33,021 nt of DNA from NCBI GenBank assembly GCA_001303545.1, contig LJUA01000018.1, positions 1-33,021 of the forward strand, written 5' to 3'. This DNA comes from Dehalococcoidia bacterium SM23_28_2 (lineage in GTDB: Bacteria > Chloroflexota > Dehalococcoidia > SM23-28-2). Below are positions 1 through 8,378 of this stretch, piece by piece. A model generated the notes under the pieces. The model did no database searches. It was not told the DNA's origin and worked only from the letters and a program-made list of their open reading frames with translations. The translations under genes and the position numbers were made by a program. Each line of letters begins with the position of its first letter. The first letter of the stretch is position 1.

Positions 1-963
1 GCCATCCGCGAACGAGCTCGTCAGAAGACGGGCCGGGAAGACCTAATGGTGGCCGTCGGCGCTACCCACAACCATTCCGCTCCGGACATGACTGGCGCCT
101 ACGGTGGCGTGTCCAGACGCTACAAGTGGCTGATCCACGAGCGGGCTTCGGACGCCGTGGCGGAGGCAGTGGCCGACATGGCGGCGGCCCACATCGGCTT
201 CGCCACGACCCGGCTGGAGGGCATCGTCAGGAACAGGCGCGATCCGGAAGGGGGGCCGGTGGACGAGGAGGTGGCGGTGATGGTGGTCGAGGGGAAGAAT
301 GACGACGCGCTTGCTGTGCTGGTCAACTTCGCCTGCCACGCCGACGTCCTGGGCCGACGCAATACGCTTATCACTGCCGACTTTCCAGCCTATCTCCGTC
401 GCGATCTGGAGAGAGAACGCGGCGGAACGGCCATTTTCTTCAACGGCGCTGAGGGAGACATCCATCCCTGCCAGAGCATCGAGGACCCCGACGATGAGAA
501 GGGGCTGCGCACGTTCGAGGAGGCGGAGGCGGTGGGCTCAGCCATCGCTAAGGCTGCCCTGGATGCTCTGGGGAAGGCGAAACTGACCTCCGATGTGGCC
601 ATCGACCTGCGGGTTGCCTATCCGGAGGTGCCGATGGACAACCGAAGGCTGAGGATCGCCAGCCTGCTGCGGATAATCCCCCGCAAGCTGCGCAAGGGTC
701 GCGTCCGCTCGGAGATGTGGGCGGTGAACATCAACGATGCCCAGATCGTGACCCTGCCCGGCCAGTTCTTCTGCAAGCTGGGGCTGGAGCTAAAGGAGCA
801 GATGAAGGGGCGCTACAAGTTCCTGTTTGGGCTCACCGCCGACGATCTGGTGCACGTGCTGCCGCCGGACGAGTGGGACCCCAAGCGGAAGGCGGTGGAG
901 GAAGCGCTCTCCCTGGGCGTGAACACCTGGGCGGCCATCAAGGAGCAACTGCCGCCGCTTTAA
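1..963 (+). CDS. Neutral/alkaline ceramidase-like protein, 5' end cut by the window
   Basis: Frame 1 is open from base 1. Translation has ATHNHSAPD and NGAEGDIHP, resembling neutral/alkaline ceramidase N-terminal motifs. Confidence 0.55.
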   Translation, partial: AIRERARQKTGREDLMVAVGATHNHSAPDMTGAYGGVSRRYKWLIHERASDAVAEAVADMAAAHIGFATTRLEGIVRNRRDPEGGPVDEEVAVMVVEGKNDDALAVLVNFACHADVLGRRNTLITADFPAYLRRDLERERGGTAIFFNGAEGDIHPCQSIEDPDDEKGLRTFEEAEAVGSAIAKAALDALGKAKLTSDVAIDLRVAYPEVPMDNRRLRIASLLRIIPRKLRKGRVRSEMWAVNINDAQIVTLPGQFFCKLGLELKEQMKGRYKFLFGLTADDLVHVLPPDEWDPKRKAVEEALSLGVNTWAAIKEQLPPL

Positions 964-1101
964 CGGCTGCCGATGGCCAGGCTTGGAGGCGAAAGCCTGA
1001 TTCGTGGGAGGTTTGCCATGCGGTTTCCATGGCACTATCTGCTGGCCGTCGCAGGGCTGCTCGCCGCTCTCCTGCTACTGGCGGCCTGCGGCGGCGAGGG
1101 G

Positions 1102-1175
1102 GAAGAGGAGGCCACTACTCCGACGCCTAGTCCCATCCGAAGAGGAGGCCACTACTCCGACGCCCAGTCCCATCC
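1102..1175 (+). repeat. Two tandem 37-bp copies (1102-1138 and 1139-1175), one mismatch
   Basis: gaagaggaggccactactccgacgcc[t/c]agtcccatcc occurs twice back to back; 37 is not a multiple of 3. Confidence 0.95.
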
Positions 1176-1344
1176 CTACGCCGACGGCGACGGCCACTCC
1201 CACGCCCAGCTCTATCCCATCGCCGACGACTGGGCAGGCCACGCCCACCGCGGCCCCAACCGGCGGGCGCGTGCCGATGTTCCGTGGCGACCCCGCTCGC
1301 AGCGGCGTGAACCCCGGTCCGGGGGTTGAGCGCTCGCCCACGCT

Positions 1345-2305
1345 GCTCTGGCGCTTCCAGACGGACGGCCTGGTCTTCTCCTCGCCGGCGGTGGTGGACG
1401 GTGTAGTCTACATCGGCAGCGACGACAAAAACGTCTACGCTCTGGACGCGGCTACGGGTGAGGAGCGCTGGCGCTTCGAGACGACCGGCTGGGTCGGCGG
1501 CTCGCCGGCGGTGGCGGAGGGCGCAGTCTACATCGGCAGCGCAGGCTTCCTTCGGGGTCTCTACAATGTCTATGGCCTGGATGCCGACACAGGAGAGCAG
1601 CGCTGGCGCTTCCACGCAGGCAACGAGATTTGGTCCTCGCCGGCGGTGGTGGACGGAGTGGTCTACATCGGCAGCGATGACAGCCACGTCTATGCCCTGG
1701 ACGGCGTCACAAGAGAAGAGATCTGGAGCTTCAAGGCGGACTATTGGTTTCGGTCCTCGCCGGCGGTGGTGGACGGAGTGGTCTACATCGGCAGCCTAGA
1801 CAGCCGCGTTTACGCCCTGGACGCGGCGACGGGGGAAGAGCGCTGGCGCTTCCAGACGGGCGACAGGGTTGGCTCCTCGCCGGCGGTGGTGGACGGTGTA
1901 GTCTACATCGGCAGCGACGACAGCCACGTCTATGCCCTGGAAGCGGCGACGGGAGAGGAGCGCTGGCGCTTCCAGACGAGTGGCGCCGTTGGCTCCTCGC
2001 CGGCGGTGACGGACGGTGTAGTCTACGTCGGCAGCGACGACAGCCACGTCTACGCCCTTGACGCGGCCACGGGAGAGGAGCGCTGGCGCTTCCAGACTGG
2101 CGACAGCGTCGGCTCCTCGCCAACGGTGGTCGATGGTGTAGTCTACATCGGCAGCCAAGACAGCTACGTTTACGCCCTGGACGCGGCGACGGGGGAAGAG
2201 CGCTGGCGCTTCCAGACGGGCGACAGGGTTCGCTCCTCGCCGGCGGTGGTCGATGGTGTAGTCTACATCGGCAGCTACGACGGCTACGTCTACGCCATCA
2301 CTGAG
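1345..2305 (+). repeat. Eight intragenic repeats, mostly exactly 120 bp, encoding propeller blades
   Basis: tcctcgccggcggtggtggacggtgtagtctacatcggcagc recurs in register every 120 bp from about 1636 to 2275; the first two units are more divergent. Confidence 0.9.
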
Positions 2306-2352
2306 GAGTGATGGGCCCAAGGTGGGAGCCCGCGCGCTAGGTTCGTCGCTCG

Positions 2353-4080
2353 CTAGTATTCGGGGAACGTGACTCCTTCGAACCAGATAGCCACGGCGGT
2401 GGCTAAGTCGGGCGGTCCGAGGTTGGCCTGGCTGTCGACGATGACGTCGAGGAGGGCGGGCTTGCCCGAATCCACCGCTCGCTTCAGGGCGGGGGTGATC
2501 TCCTTGGGGTCCTCCACTCGCTCGCCGTACCAGCCGGCGGCCTCCGCCATTTTGTCGTAGCGCACGTCGGTGAAGTCCACGCCGATGTAGCGCTTGGCGA
2601 AGGAGCCATCCTGAGCGGCCTTGATCATGCCGAAGGCCCGGTCGTTGTTCACGATCATGACCAAGTTCGTCCCCAGGCGGGCGGCGGTCTCTAGCTCTTG
2701 GACGTTCATCATGAAGAAGCCGTCGCCGCAAATGGCATACACCGGACGGTCGGGGCAGATGAGCTTGGCAGCGATCGCCTTGGGAAGGCCGTCGCCGCCC
2801 TGGCCGGAGTCGCCGGCCCAAAGACAGGTGCCCGGCTCGTAGATGCGGGTCAGGTAGTTGGTCCAGACGGTCGTGTTGCCGCCGTCGGTGACGAATAGGG
2901 CATTTCGGGGGAAGAAAGTGCGGGCATCCTTCACCACGCGCAGGGGATGGATAGGGACCGCATCGGAGCTGCCCAGGTTCTCGAAGTTCTGTAACCAGGC
3001 GGCCTGAGTGGCTCGGTATTGGGTCAGTTGAGGGCTCTCCTCTCGCGGCTCAATTAGGGTGTCCAGAACGGCGTGGATGTCTCGCACAACCGCCTTGGCG
3101 TCGCCGAGGATGGCCAGATCGACCTGTCGATTCTCGCCCAGGCTCTCAGGGGCGGTATCGATCTGGATGATCGCCTGCTCGCTTGGCTTACCCCACATCG
3201 GCGACTTTCCCCAGAAGTCGAAACCCCCCAGGCGCGAGCCGATGACCAGCACTAGGTCGGCCTGGGAGCGGGCGAGGATGGATCCCAGTCCTGGAGGGAT
3301 GAGGTACAGAGGATGATCCTCGGGGATGGTGCCACGGGCAGTGACGCCGGTGGTCATGGGGCACCCCAGCAGTTCGGCCAGGGCGATGATCTCGTCGGAC
3401 GCGCCTGACCGCAGCGCCCCTCCGCCGGCGTGGATGACAGGGCTTCTGGCCTGGGCCAGCATCTCGGCCGCCTGCTTGATCAGTTGGGGGTCGCCGCTGG
3501 CGGCGACGGTGGCGCGATAACGAGCGGGCGGCAGGATCTCGATGTCTGCTTCTTCGCCCTCCTCGAAGAGGACGTCCACCGGCAGGTCGAGGTGAACGGG
3601 CCCCGGCCGACCGGTGGTCGCCTGGCGAAAGGCTTCCTGTACCATCTCTGGGATTCGCTTCCAGTGGGAAACGACAGCATTCCACTTGGTGATCGGCCTG
3701 AACAAACCGAGCTGGTCACATCCCTGAGTGGAGCCGTGGTCGGGGTAGGATTTCCAGGTCTGGTTCTGGGCGGTCAGCACCAGGATGGGTATGCTATTGA
3801 CATAGGCCTCGTAGACGCCGGGCACGAGGTCCACCGCTCCTGGGCCCACTGTGCCCACGCAGACGCCGACCTTTCCGGTGAGCCGCGAGTAGGTGTCGGC
3901 CATGTGGGCGGCTGCCTGCTCGTGGCGGGTCATGATGAACTCCAGCCCTTCTTCTCGGCCGAAGCGATGTATGGCATCCAGAAGGGTGGTTAGCTGACCG
4001 CCGGGGATGCCAAACACGAAGCGTGCGTCCTCCTGGATGAGACATTTGACCAGGACATCAGCTCCCAATATCTTGCTCAC
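2353..4080 (-). CDS. ThDP-dependent enzyme, acetolactate synthase large subunit-like
   Basis: FGIPGGQLTTLLDA, RHEQAAAHMADTYSRLTGKVGVCVGTVGPGA and GDGFFMMNVQELETAARLGTNLVMIVNND are typical ThDP-enzyme motifs. GTG start at 4080 follows ggaaggagg. Confidence 0.85.
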   Translation of the reverse strand: MSKILGADVLVKCLIQEDARFVFGIPGGQLTTLLDAIHRFGREEGLEFIMTRHEQAAAHMADTYSRLTGKVGVCVGTVGPGAVDLVPGVYEAYVNSIPILVLTAQNQTWKSYPDHGSTQGCDQLGLFRPITKWNAVVSHWKRIPEMVQEAFRQATTGRPGPVHLDLPVDVLFEEGEEADIEILPPARYRATVAASGDPQLIKQAAEMLAQARSPVIHAGGGALRSGASDEIIALAELLGCPMTTGVTARGTIPEDHPLYLIPPGLGSILARSQADLVLVIGSRLGGFDFWGKSPMWGKPSEQAIIQIDTAPESLGENRQVDLAILGDAKAVVRDIHAVLDTLIEPREESPQLTQYRATQAAWLQNFENLGSSDAVPIHPLRVVKDARTFFPRNALFVTDGGNTTVWTNYLTRIYEPGTCLWAGDSGQGGDGLPKAIAAKLICPDRPVYAICGDGFFMMNVQELETAARLGTNLVMIVNNDRAFGMIKAAQDGSFAKRYIGVDFTDVRYDKMAEAAGWYGERVEDPKEITPALKRAVDSGKPALLDVIVDSQANLGPPDLATAVAIWFEGVTFPEY

Positions 4081-4178
4081 AGCGTCCTCCTTCCTGCCCT
4101 CCCAGATGATCGATGACTGAGCCGGGCTTGTCAAATAGCGGCAATGGGGTTCTAGTGACTCGTCATACGGCAGGGGCT

Positions 4179-6245
4179 TCAGGGGCTGAACGACCAGATG
4201 ACTCCGTAGGGTTGGGTGACGAGGACAAGGAGGGAGTCGAACTGCTCCAGTTGGGCGAGTTCGCTTGACCCCTGCCTGTCGGGGATGAACCGGAGCCAGG
4301 ACTGGTCGGGCTTTAGAAGGTAGATTATTGCAAACTGGTCATTGATGGCTTCCGTGGCCGATTCTATGTCCTGCGGAGGGCCGCCGTAGCAGACGCTGTT
4401 CCATCCCGACCCCAGGCTGACGCTCGTGAGGGCTGTGCTGGAGGTTTCTTGCTCCCAAATAGCGTCGCTGCCCATGAGGATGAACAGGGAGTCGTAGGGG
4501 CTGAGGGTTTTGAGGTTGCTGGCTTCCGGTCGGCCGGCGAACCACCTGTCGAACTGCTGATCGGGCCTGAAACGGTAGATGGCCACGGCGCTGTTCAGCA
4601 CGTTAGCCAGAGCCGTTTCGGTGGGCCGCTGTGGGCCCCTGTAGCACACAGCGTTCCAGTTGCGCACGAGCGGAACGGTGGTGGTGTTCACCGGCGGAGG
4701 CGGGCCTGGGTACAACTCGGGGCCGAAGCCGGCGAAGAGGGCATCGGCATCGCCTTGGTAGGCGTCGGAGGTGATGCCTGCGACCACGGCGATGGGCTCA
4801 TCGGAGGTGATCACCGCCGCTCCCTCGAAGTCGTCCGGTAGCAGGGCGTCGGTATGCTGGTCGAAGATCTTGGAGCTTGCCACAGTGTCGCTGAAGGACA
4901 GGGAGCCGCCCTCCAGTTCGTTGCTGTGGTAGGTGACCTGAATGTTGGCTGTATCGCCATCGGCGACCTGAACTTGGAACCAGGAGTTCCAGCCAGCAGC
5001 AGCGTTGAGAGGACCCTTCCAGCCCGAATTCTTATAGACCACCGGTAGCCAGACCTTGGTCGAGGCCGTCGACTGGGGGATGCCCGCGAAGGCCCCGAAG
5101 GAGGCCTTGCCGGGGACGGCGGAGGCCATCGTCTGGACAACCGCCAGCAACTGCTCACCAGTGATGGTGGCCGAGCCCACGAAGCCGTCGGGTAGGTCGG
5201 CCTCCAGGGCCTGGTCGATGACGGTGGAGGCCTGCACCACGTAGGTCTTGCGAAGGGAGCCATCGGGATCGGGAAGGCGTTCATCGCAGCAGTACGTGAC
5301 GCTCACTTCGGTCGTCTGGGTGGGGTCAGCAGTGCTGATGGAGAGCTTGGTGTTCCAGCCCGTGGTTTCACCGAAGTTCTTGAACACGAGAGGCACGAGG
5401 ACAGCGGTGGACAGGTCGCCTGTCCCCGAGGGATCCCAGCCCAGGCCCTTGTAAGAGGCGAGGCTGGGCTGCTGGCTGTTGAAGATATCGGCGCCGGCCG
5501 CCAACAGGGGAGCGGGGGTTGCCTCCTCGGCGTTGCTTACCGTCTCTACGATGAGGGAGCCCTCGAACTGCTCCGGGAGTTCCTCGGTCATGTTGGCCTG
5601 GTTGCGCAGGATGGTGCCTCCTGCCGGCAGGACTCGGCCGCCATTGGGGCACTGGGGGTCGGCCACAGCATCGACCGCCGGCTCGCTGAAGGCCACCGTG
5701 CCGTCGTGGCTGAGATAGGTCATCTGCACACAGGCGATGGTGGATGTGCTCACGTTCTGGATGGCGAAGCGTGTGTTCCACGCACCGTCGGGTCCAAAGC
5801 GGCTGTAGATGAGCGGTAGGTAGACACGGCTGGAGCCGACCGAGAGGCCGTTGTCGGCACCCAGGGAGAGGGCGGGTCTCTCTCCGATAGACTTGAGGAC
5901 GACGGTCTTTATCGGCTGATCAGCGGTGACCACGGCAGAGCCCGCGAAGCCGGAGGGCAGTTCGGGCTGCTGGGCTTGCTCGAAGAGGGTGGAGGCGCCG
6001 GGAGAGAGATCGTCCACGCTGTCCTGGGCGACGCGGAGGCCGTCAGGGTCGTAGTAGTCGACAATGACCGAAGCGGGGAACAGGCCGGCGTTCTGCACCC
6101 AGAAGGAGCTGTTCTCCACCCCCAGGGTGTAGGGCTGGCCTACAGGCTGGGCTCTAAGGCCACGGGGAGGATTAATGATGACCAGGATCGCCAACAGCGA
6201 GAGGAAAGCACCAAGGCCTAGCGCTATCCAGAGTCGTCCCCTCAT
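4179..6245 (-). CDS. Secreted or membrane-anchored multi-domain repeat protein, possible surface protein
   Basis: N-terminal hydrophobic segment MRGRLWIALGLGAFLSLLAILVII; repeated GFxGSAxxTxxQPI blocks; two C-terminal WNxVCYxGPxxxxExA units. Confidence 0.7.
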   Translation of the reverse strand: MRGRLWIALGLGAFLSLLAILVIINPPRGLRAQPVGQPYTLGVENSSFWVQNAGLFPASVIVDYYDPDGLRVAQDSVDDLSPGASTLFEQAQQPELPSGFAGSAVVTADQPIKTVVLKSIGERPALSLGADNGLSVGSSRVYLPLIYSRFGPDGAWNTRFAIQNVSTSTIACVQMTYLSHDGTVAFSEPAVDAVADPQCPNGGRVLPAGGTILRNQANMTEELPEQFEGSLIVETVSNAEEATPAPLLAAGADIFNSQQPSLASYKGLGWDPSGTGDLSTAVLVPLVFKNFGETTGWNTKLSISTADPTQTTEVSVTYCCDERLPDPDGSLRKTYVVQASTVIDQALEADLPDGFVGSATITGEQLLAVVQTMASAVPGKASFGAFAGIPQSTASTKVWLPVVYKNSGWKGPLNAAAGWNSWFQVQVADGDTANIQVTYHSNELEGGSLSFSDTVASSKIFDQHTDALLPDDFEGAAVITSDEPIAVVAGITSDAYQGDADALFAGFGPELYPGPPPPVNTTTVPLVRNWNAVCYRGPQRPTETALANVLNSAVAIYRFRPDQQFDRWFAGRPEASNLKTLSPYDSLFILMGSDAIWEQETSSTALTSVSLGSGWNSVCYGGPPQDIESATEAINDQFAIIYLLKPDQSWLRFIPDRQGSSELAQLEQFDSLLVLVTQPYGVIWSFSP

Positions 6246-6319
6246 GGTCTACTGCATCTTCTTCCACAGCGAGACTTGATGCCTTATCGTATCCTGGCTA
6301 CGTTGGCAAGTCAATTCTG

Positions 6320-6372
6320 CAAAAAAGGGGGAGGGGTGCTCCCAGCGGCCGGTAAGTCTGGAGAGCACCCCT
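6320..6372 (-). terminator. Intrinsic terminator-like hairpin followed by T6 on the minus strand
   Basis: Perfect 10-bp inverted repeat aggggtgctc (6332-6341)/gagcacccct (6363-6372). The minus strand reads ...gggagcacccctcccccttttttg. Confidence 0.7.
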
Positions 6373-6398
6373 GCGGAAGGAACGGACATCGATGTGCA

Positions 6399-6485
6399 TC
6401 AAGGGGGTGACTTGCGCACAGGCGGTGAGCGCTCGGTTAAGGACAACACGTCTGTAACCACAGACAGGTTGACTACTCGTTTCAT
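6399..6485 (-). CDS. Possible 28-aa small ORF MKRVVNLSVVTDVLSLTERSPPVRKSPP
   Basis: ATG directly follows gaaggag on the minus strand, so spacing is poor; stop at 6399-6401. Not in the ORF track. Confidence 0.15.
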   Translation of the reverse strand: MKRVVNLSVVTDVLSLTERSPPVRKSPP

Positions 6486-6652
6486 CTCCTTCGTTCCTTA
6501 TTTGGCTGACCGAACCGTTGCTCGGTCGGTCCGCTCACTATCGCTGCCCGCTGTTGGCGGTTGCCGTTGGTCAGACTAGGATAAGCCTGGGTCGTGCATT
6601 CTGTTCATTCCTTCGAGACGAAGGAATGTAAGATGGCTCAGGGGATATGGAG

Positions 6653-6690
6653 AAAAGGGAGTCGCTGCCTCTTGGGCTGACGTCCCTTTT
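6653..6690. terminator. Bidirectional terminator-like hairpin
   Basis: aaaaggga...tccctttt, an 8-bp perfect stem with an A/T run on both sides, 25 nt downstream of the 80-aa minus ORF. Confidence 0.4.
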
Positions 6691-6714
6691 CGATCAGAAC
6701 CTGGTGCGACAGTG

Positions 6715-6948
6715 CTAGGCTATCACCTCCTCCCTGCTGCGCCGTGCAGGCCCGCGACGGTGGGGGTGCGGCAGTCCCTGAGCGGGTCGGCCGGGCACGG
6801 CAGTCCCTTGATGGGAGTGCCCCGATAAGGAGCCAGCAGGGAGGATGGAGACTACAAGAGGGAACGCCGGAACAGGTCCCCCCGGTCGTGCCGTGGCCGA
6901 GTAGACCCCTGGCCGGGTTCCGGCGTTCGCAGATGAGGCGTCGGTCAC
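6715..6948 (-). CDS. Small ORF (about 77-80 aa) directly downstream of the riboswitch-like element
   Basis: aaggagg lies 9 nt upstream of GTG at 6948 (track start TTG 6957): MTDASSANAGTRPGVYSATARPGG... No recognised family; composition is compatible with a chance ORF. Confidence 0.25.
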   Translation of the reverse strand: MTDASSANAGTRPGVYSATARPGGPVPAFPLVVSILPAGSLSGHSHQGTAVPGRPAQGLPHPHRRGPARRSREEVIA

Positions 6949-6965
6949 TTGTCCCAACCTCCTTC

Positions 6966-7050
6966 GGCGGCTCGGCAGCCGTAGCCTTTCGGCTTTAGGC
7001 CCGAAGCTTTGCGCCTCGCCCTTTCGGGCGGTTTGCCTTTATCGGGAGTG
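6966..7050 (-). ncRNA. Cyclic di-GMP-I (GEMM-I) riboswitch-like aptamer
   Basis: Minus strand: gataaaggcaaaccgcccgaaagggcgaggcgcaaagcttcgggcctaaagccgaaaggctacggctgccgagcc. Matches GEMM landmarks: GGCAAACC, GAAA-capped stem, GACGCAAAGC-like segment, CGGGCCUAAA receptor strand, GGCUGCCG 3' segment. Confidence 0.82.
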
Positions 7051-7286
7051 TGGGCACTCCGCTCGACGTTGCCTGGTTAACATAACCAGGGCTGCACAGA
7101 TAAGACATCGGAATCGCGCATCTGTTACAGGGAATGCGTGTTAGGTTGGTAGAAAATCGTAGCTTCGGTGGCAGGAGATATGAAGTGAGCGCTGTTTTGG
7201 TGGGGATGCGGGGGCGGGTGGCGCGCTTAGTTAGCGCAATCAGTGAACGATTGAGCTTGCTGGCAGCGCTTCGGGGAGCCGACGGG

Positions 7287-7769
7287 CTATTTCTTTTCCC
7301 AGATGAACTCGCAGATGGGGTCGCCCTTGGGGATCGCCTTGGTCAGGACCCACCTGTATTGTGGATTGATGACCTCGGCGATGCCGTCGCATATGGGCTG
7401 GAAGGCGTAGCAAACATCAACGGGGAGGTTCTGGAACGGGCAGGCGGTAACCTGTTTCACCACTCTCTCCGAACTGGCGTCGGTGGGCTTGCCCACAACC
7501 CGCAGCACCTGCTCCTCCATCAGGTGGGTGATGGCGGAGAGGGCCAGGGCATCCTTGCCGGTGATGCCCAGCTCAGGTGCCAGGGAGGCGATCTCTTTTC
7601 CGAGCTGCTTGAGGGAGGGGTAGACGATCTTCTGGGCCTCCTCTGGACCAAATCTGTCCACCATGGCCTGCATCAGCGCGGCGGCGGCCTGACCCAGAAG
7701 GACCACCGCCTGCTGGTGGGCCACCTCTGGAGGCAGCCGTGGGACCTGTACTTCGGTCATAGCCTTCAC
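7287..7769 (-). CDS. L-2-amino-thiazoline-4-carboxylic acid hydrolase-like family protein
   Basis: CPFQNLPVDVCYAFQPICDGIAEVINPQYRWVLTKAIPKGDPICEFIWEKK resembles the C-terminus of this family. Confidence 0.55.
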   Translation of the reverse strand: MKAMTEVQVPRLPPEVAHQQAVVLLGQAAAALMQAMVDRFGPEEAQKIVYPSLKQLGKEIASLAPELGITGKDALALSAITHLMEEQVLRVVGKPTDASSERVVKQVTACPFQNLPVDVCYAFQPICDGIAEVINPQYRWVLTKAIPKGDPICEFIWEKK

Positions 7770-7810
7770 ATCCCTTCCGTGTTCTTCTGCGGCATCATTA
7801 TACCCCAGGT

Positions 7811-8245
7811 CTATTCATACCCCACTTCCGGGGAGAGGGCGATGGTACTGGGCATGAAGGTTCCGCTGCCGCGGGCGATTTCCCGACCGTCGGAGTCAAC
7901 CAAGACGGACTCCGCTATAAACAGGCGTGCGGAACGGTAGACTACCCGGCCGGTCGCCTTCATCTCCCCTTCCGAAATGGGGCGGGTGAAGTACAGGTTG
8001 AAGGAGGCGGTCAGCACAAAGACGTCGTCAACCAGCGAGCTGACGGCGAAGAAAGCGGCGTCATCGAGCGCTTTGAAGTACACCAGGCCGTGGACGGCAC
8101 CGCCTGCGTGAAAGAACTCCGAGCGGACAGGGATGGTCACCTCCGCACGCCCTTCGCTCACTCGCATCGTCGGGGCGTAGTACTTGTTCACCGGCGCCGA
8201 GGCATACATCCGCTCCAGCTTTCGGTAATGCTCTTCCTTGGTCAA
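7811..8245 (-). CDS. Hotdog-fold thioesterase, PaaI/YiiD-like
   Basis: EFFHAGGAVHGLVYFKALDDAAFFAVSSL plus a hydrophobic hotdog beta pattern. TTG start at 8245 follows aaggaggtacgag. Confidence 0.65.
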   Translation of the reverse strand: MTKEEHYRKLERMYASAPVNKYYAPTMRVSEGRAEVTIPVRSEFFHAGGAVHGLVYFKALDDAAFFAVSSLVDDVFVLTASFNLYFTRPISEGEMKATGRVVYRSARLFIAESVLVDSDGREIARGSGTFMPSTIALSPEVGYE

Positions 8246-8378
8246 CTCGTACCTCCTTCTACGTGCGGCCAGTGCTGCGCGGACTGTGGACTCGATTGCG
8301 CCCCGGTGTGGGTTCATTGCCGGGGCCGTTCTCGACGCTCGCCGCTGGCAGCAAGCATAAGGCCGAGTGAACGATTCG

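Larger units (their letters stand above)
1018..2311 (+). pseudogene. PQQ-type beta-propeller lipoprotein; signal peptide and propeller are in different frames because of a 37-bp duplication
   Basis: ATG at 1018 gives MRFPWHYLLAVAGLLAALLLLAACGG (lipobox LAAC) in frame 1. The body with eight SSPAVVDGVVYIGS..VYALDAATGEERWRF blades is in frame 2. Collapsing the 37-bp repeat joins the two. Confidence 0.75.

Noticed and set aside
1796-2821. 341-aa minus-strand ORF spanning the propeller and the ThDP enzyme 3' end
   Set aside because: Frame-shadow of the 120-bp repeats joined to an out-of-frame read of the ThDP enzyme.
6700-6735. Resemblance of ctggtgcgacagtgctaggctatcacctcctcc to the 3' end of 16S rRNA (anti-SD)
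   Set aside because: Only the CACCTCCT core matches; no upstream 16S helices were recognised.
6720-6960. Possible RNase P, SRP or group II intron RNA
   Set aside because: Checked for hallmark motifs (e.g. GAGGAAAGTCCGGGCTCC, GTCAGGTCCGGAAGGAAGCAGC, GTGCGAC) on both strands and did not find them.
7072-7090. Perfect hairpin cctggtta-aca-taaccagg
   Set aside because: Short stem with no T-run or clear gene context; kept only as background to the riboswitch leader.
7134-7940. 268-aa plus-strand ORF
   Set aside because: Antisense to the ATC-hydrolase-like gene and the end of the thioesterase, which both have family motifs.
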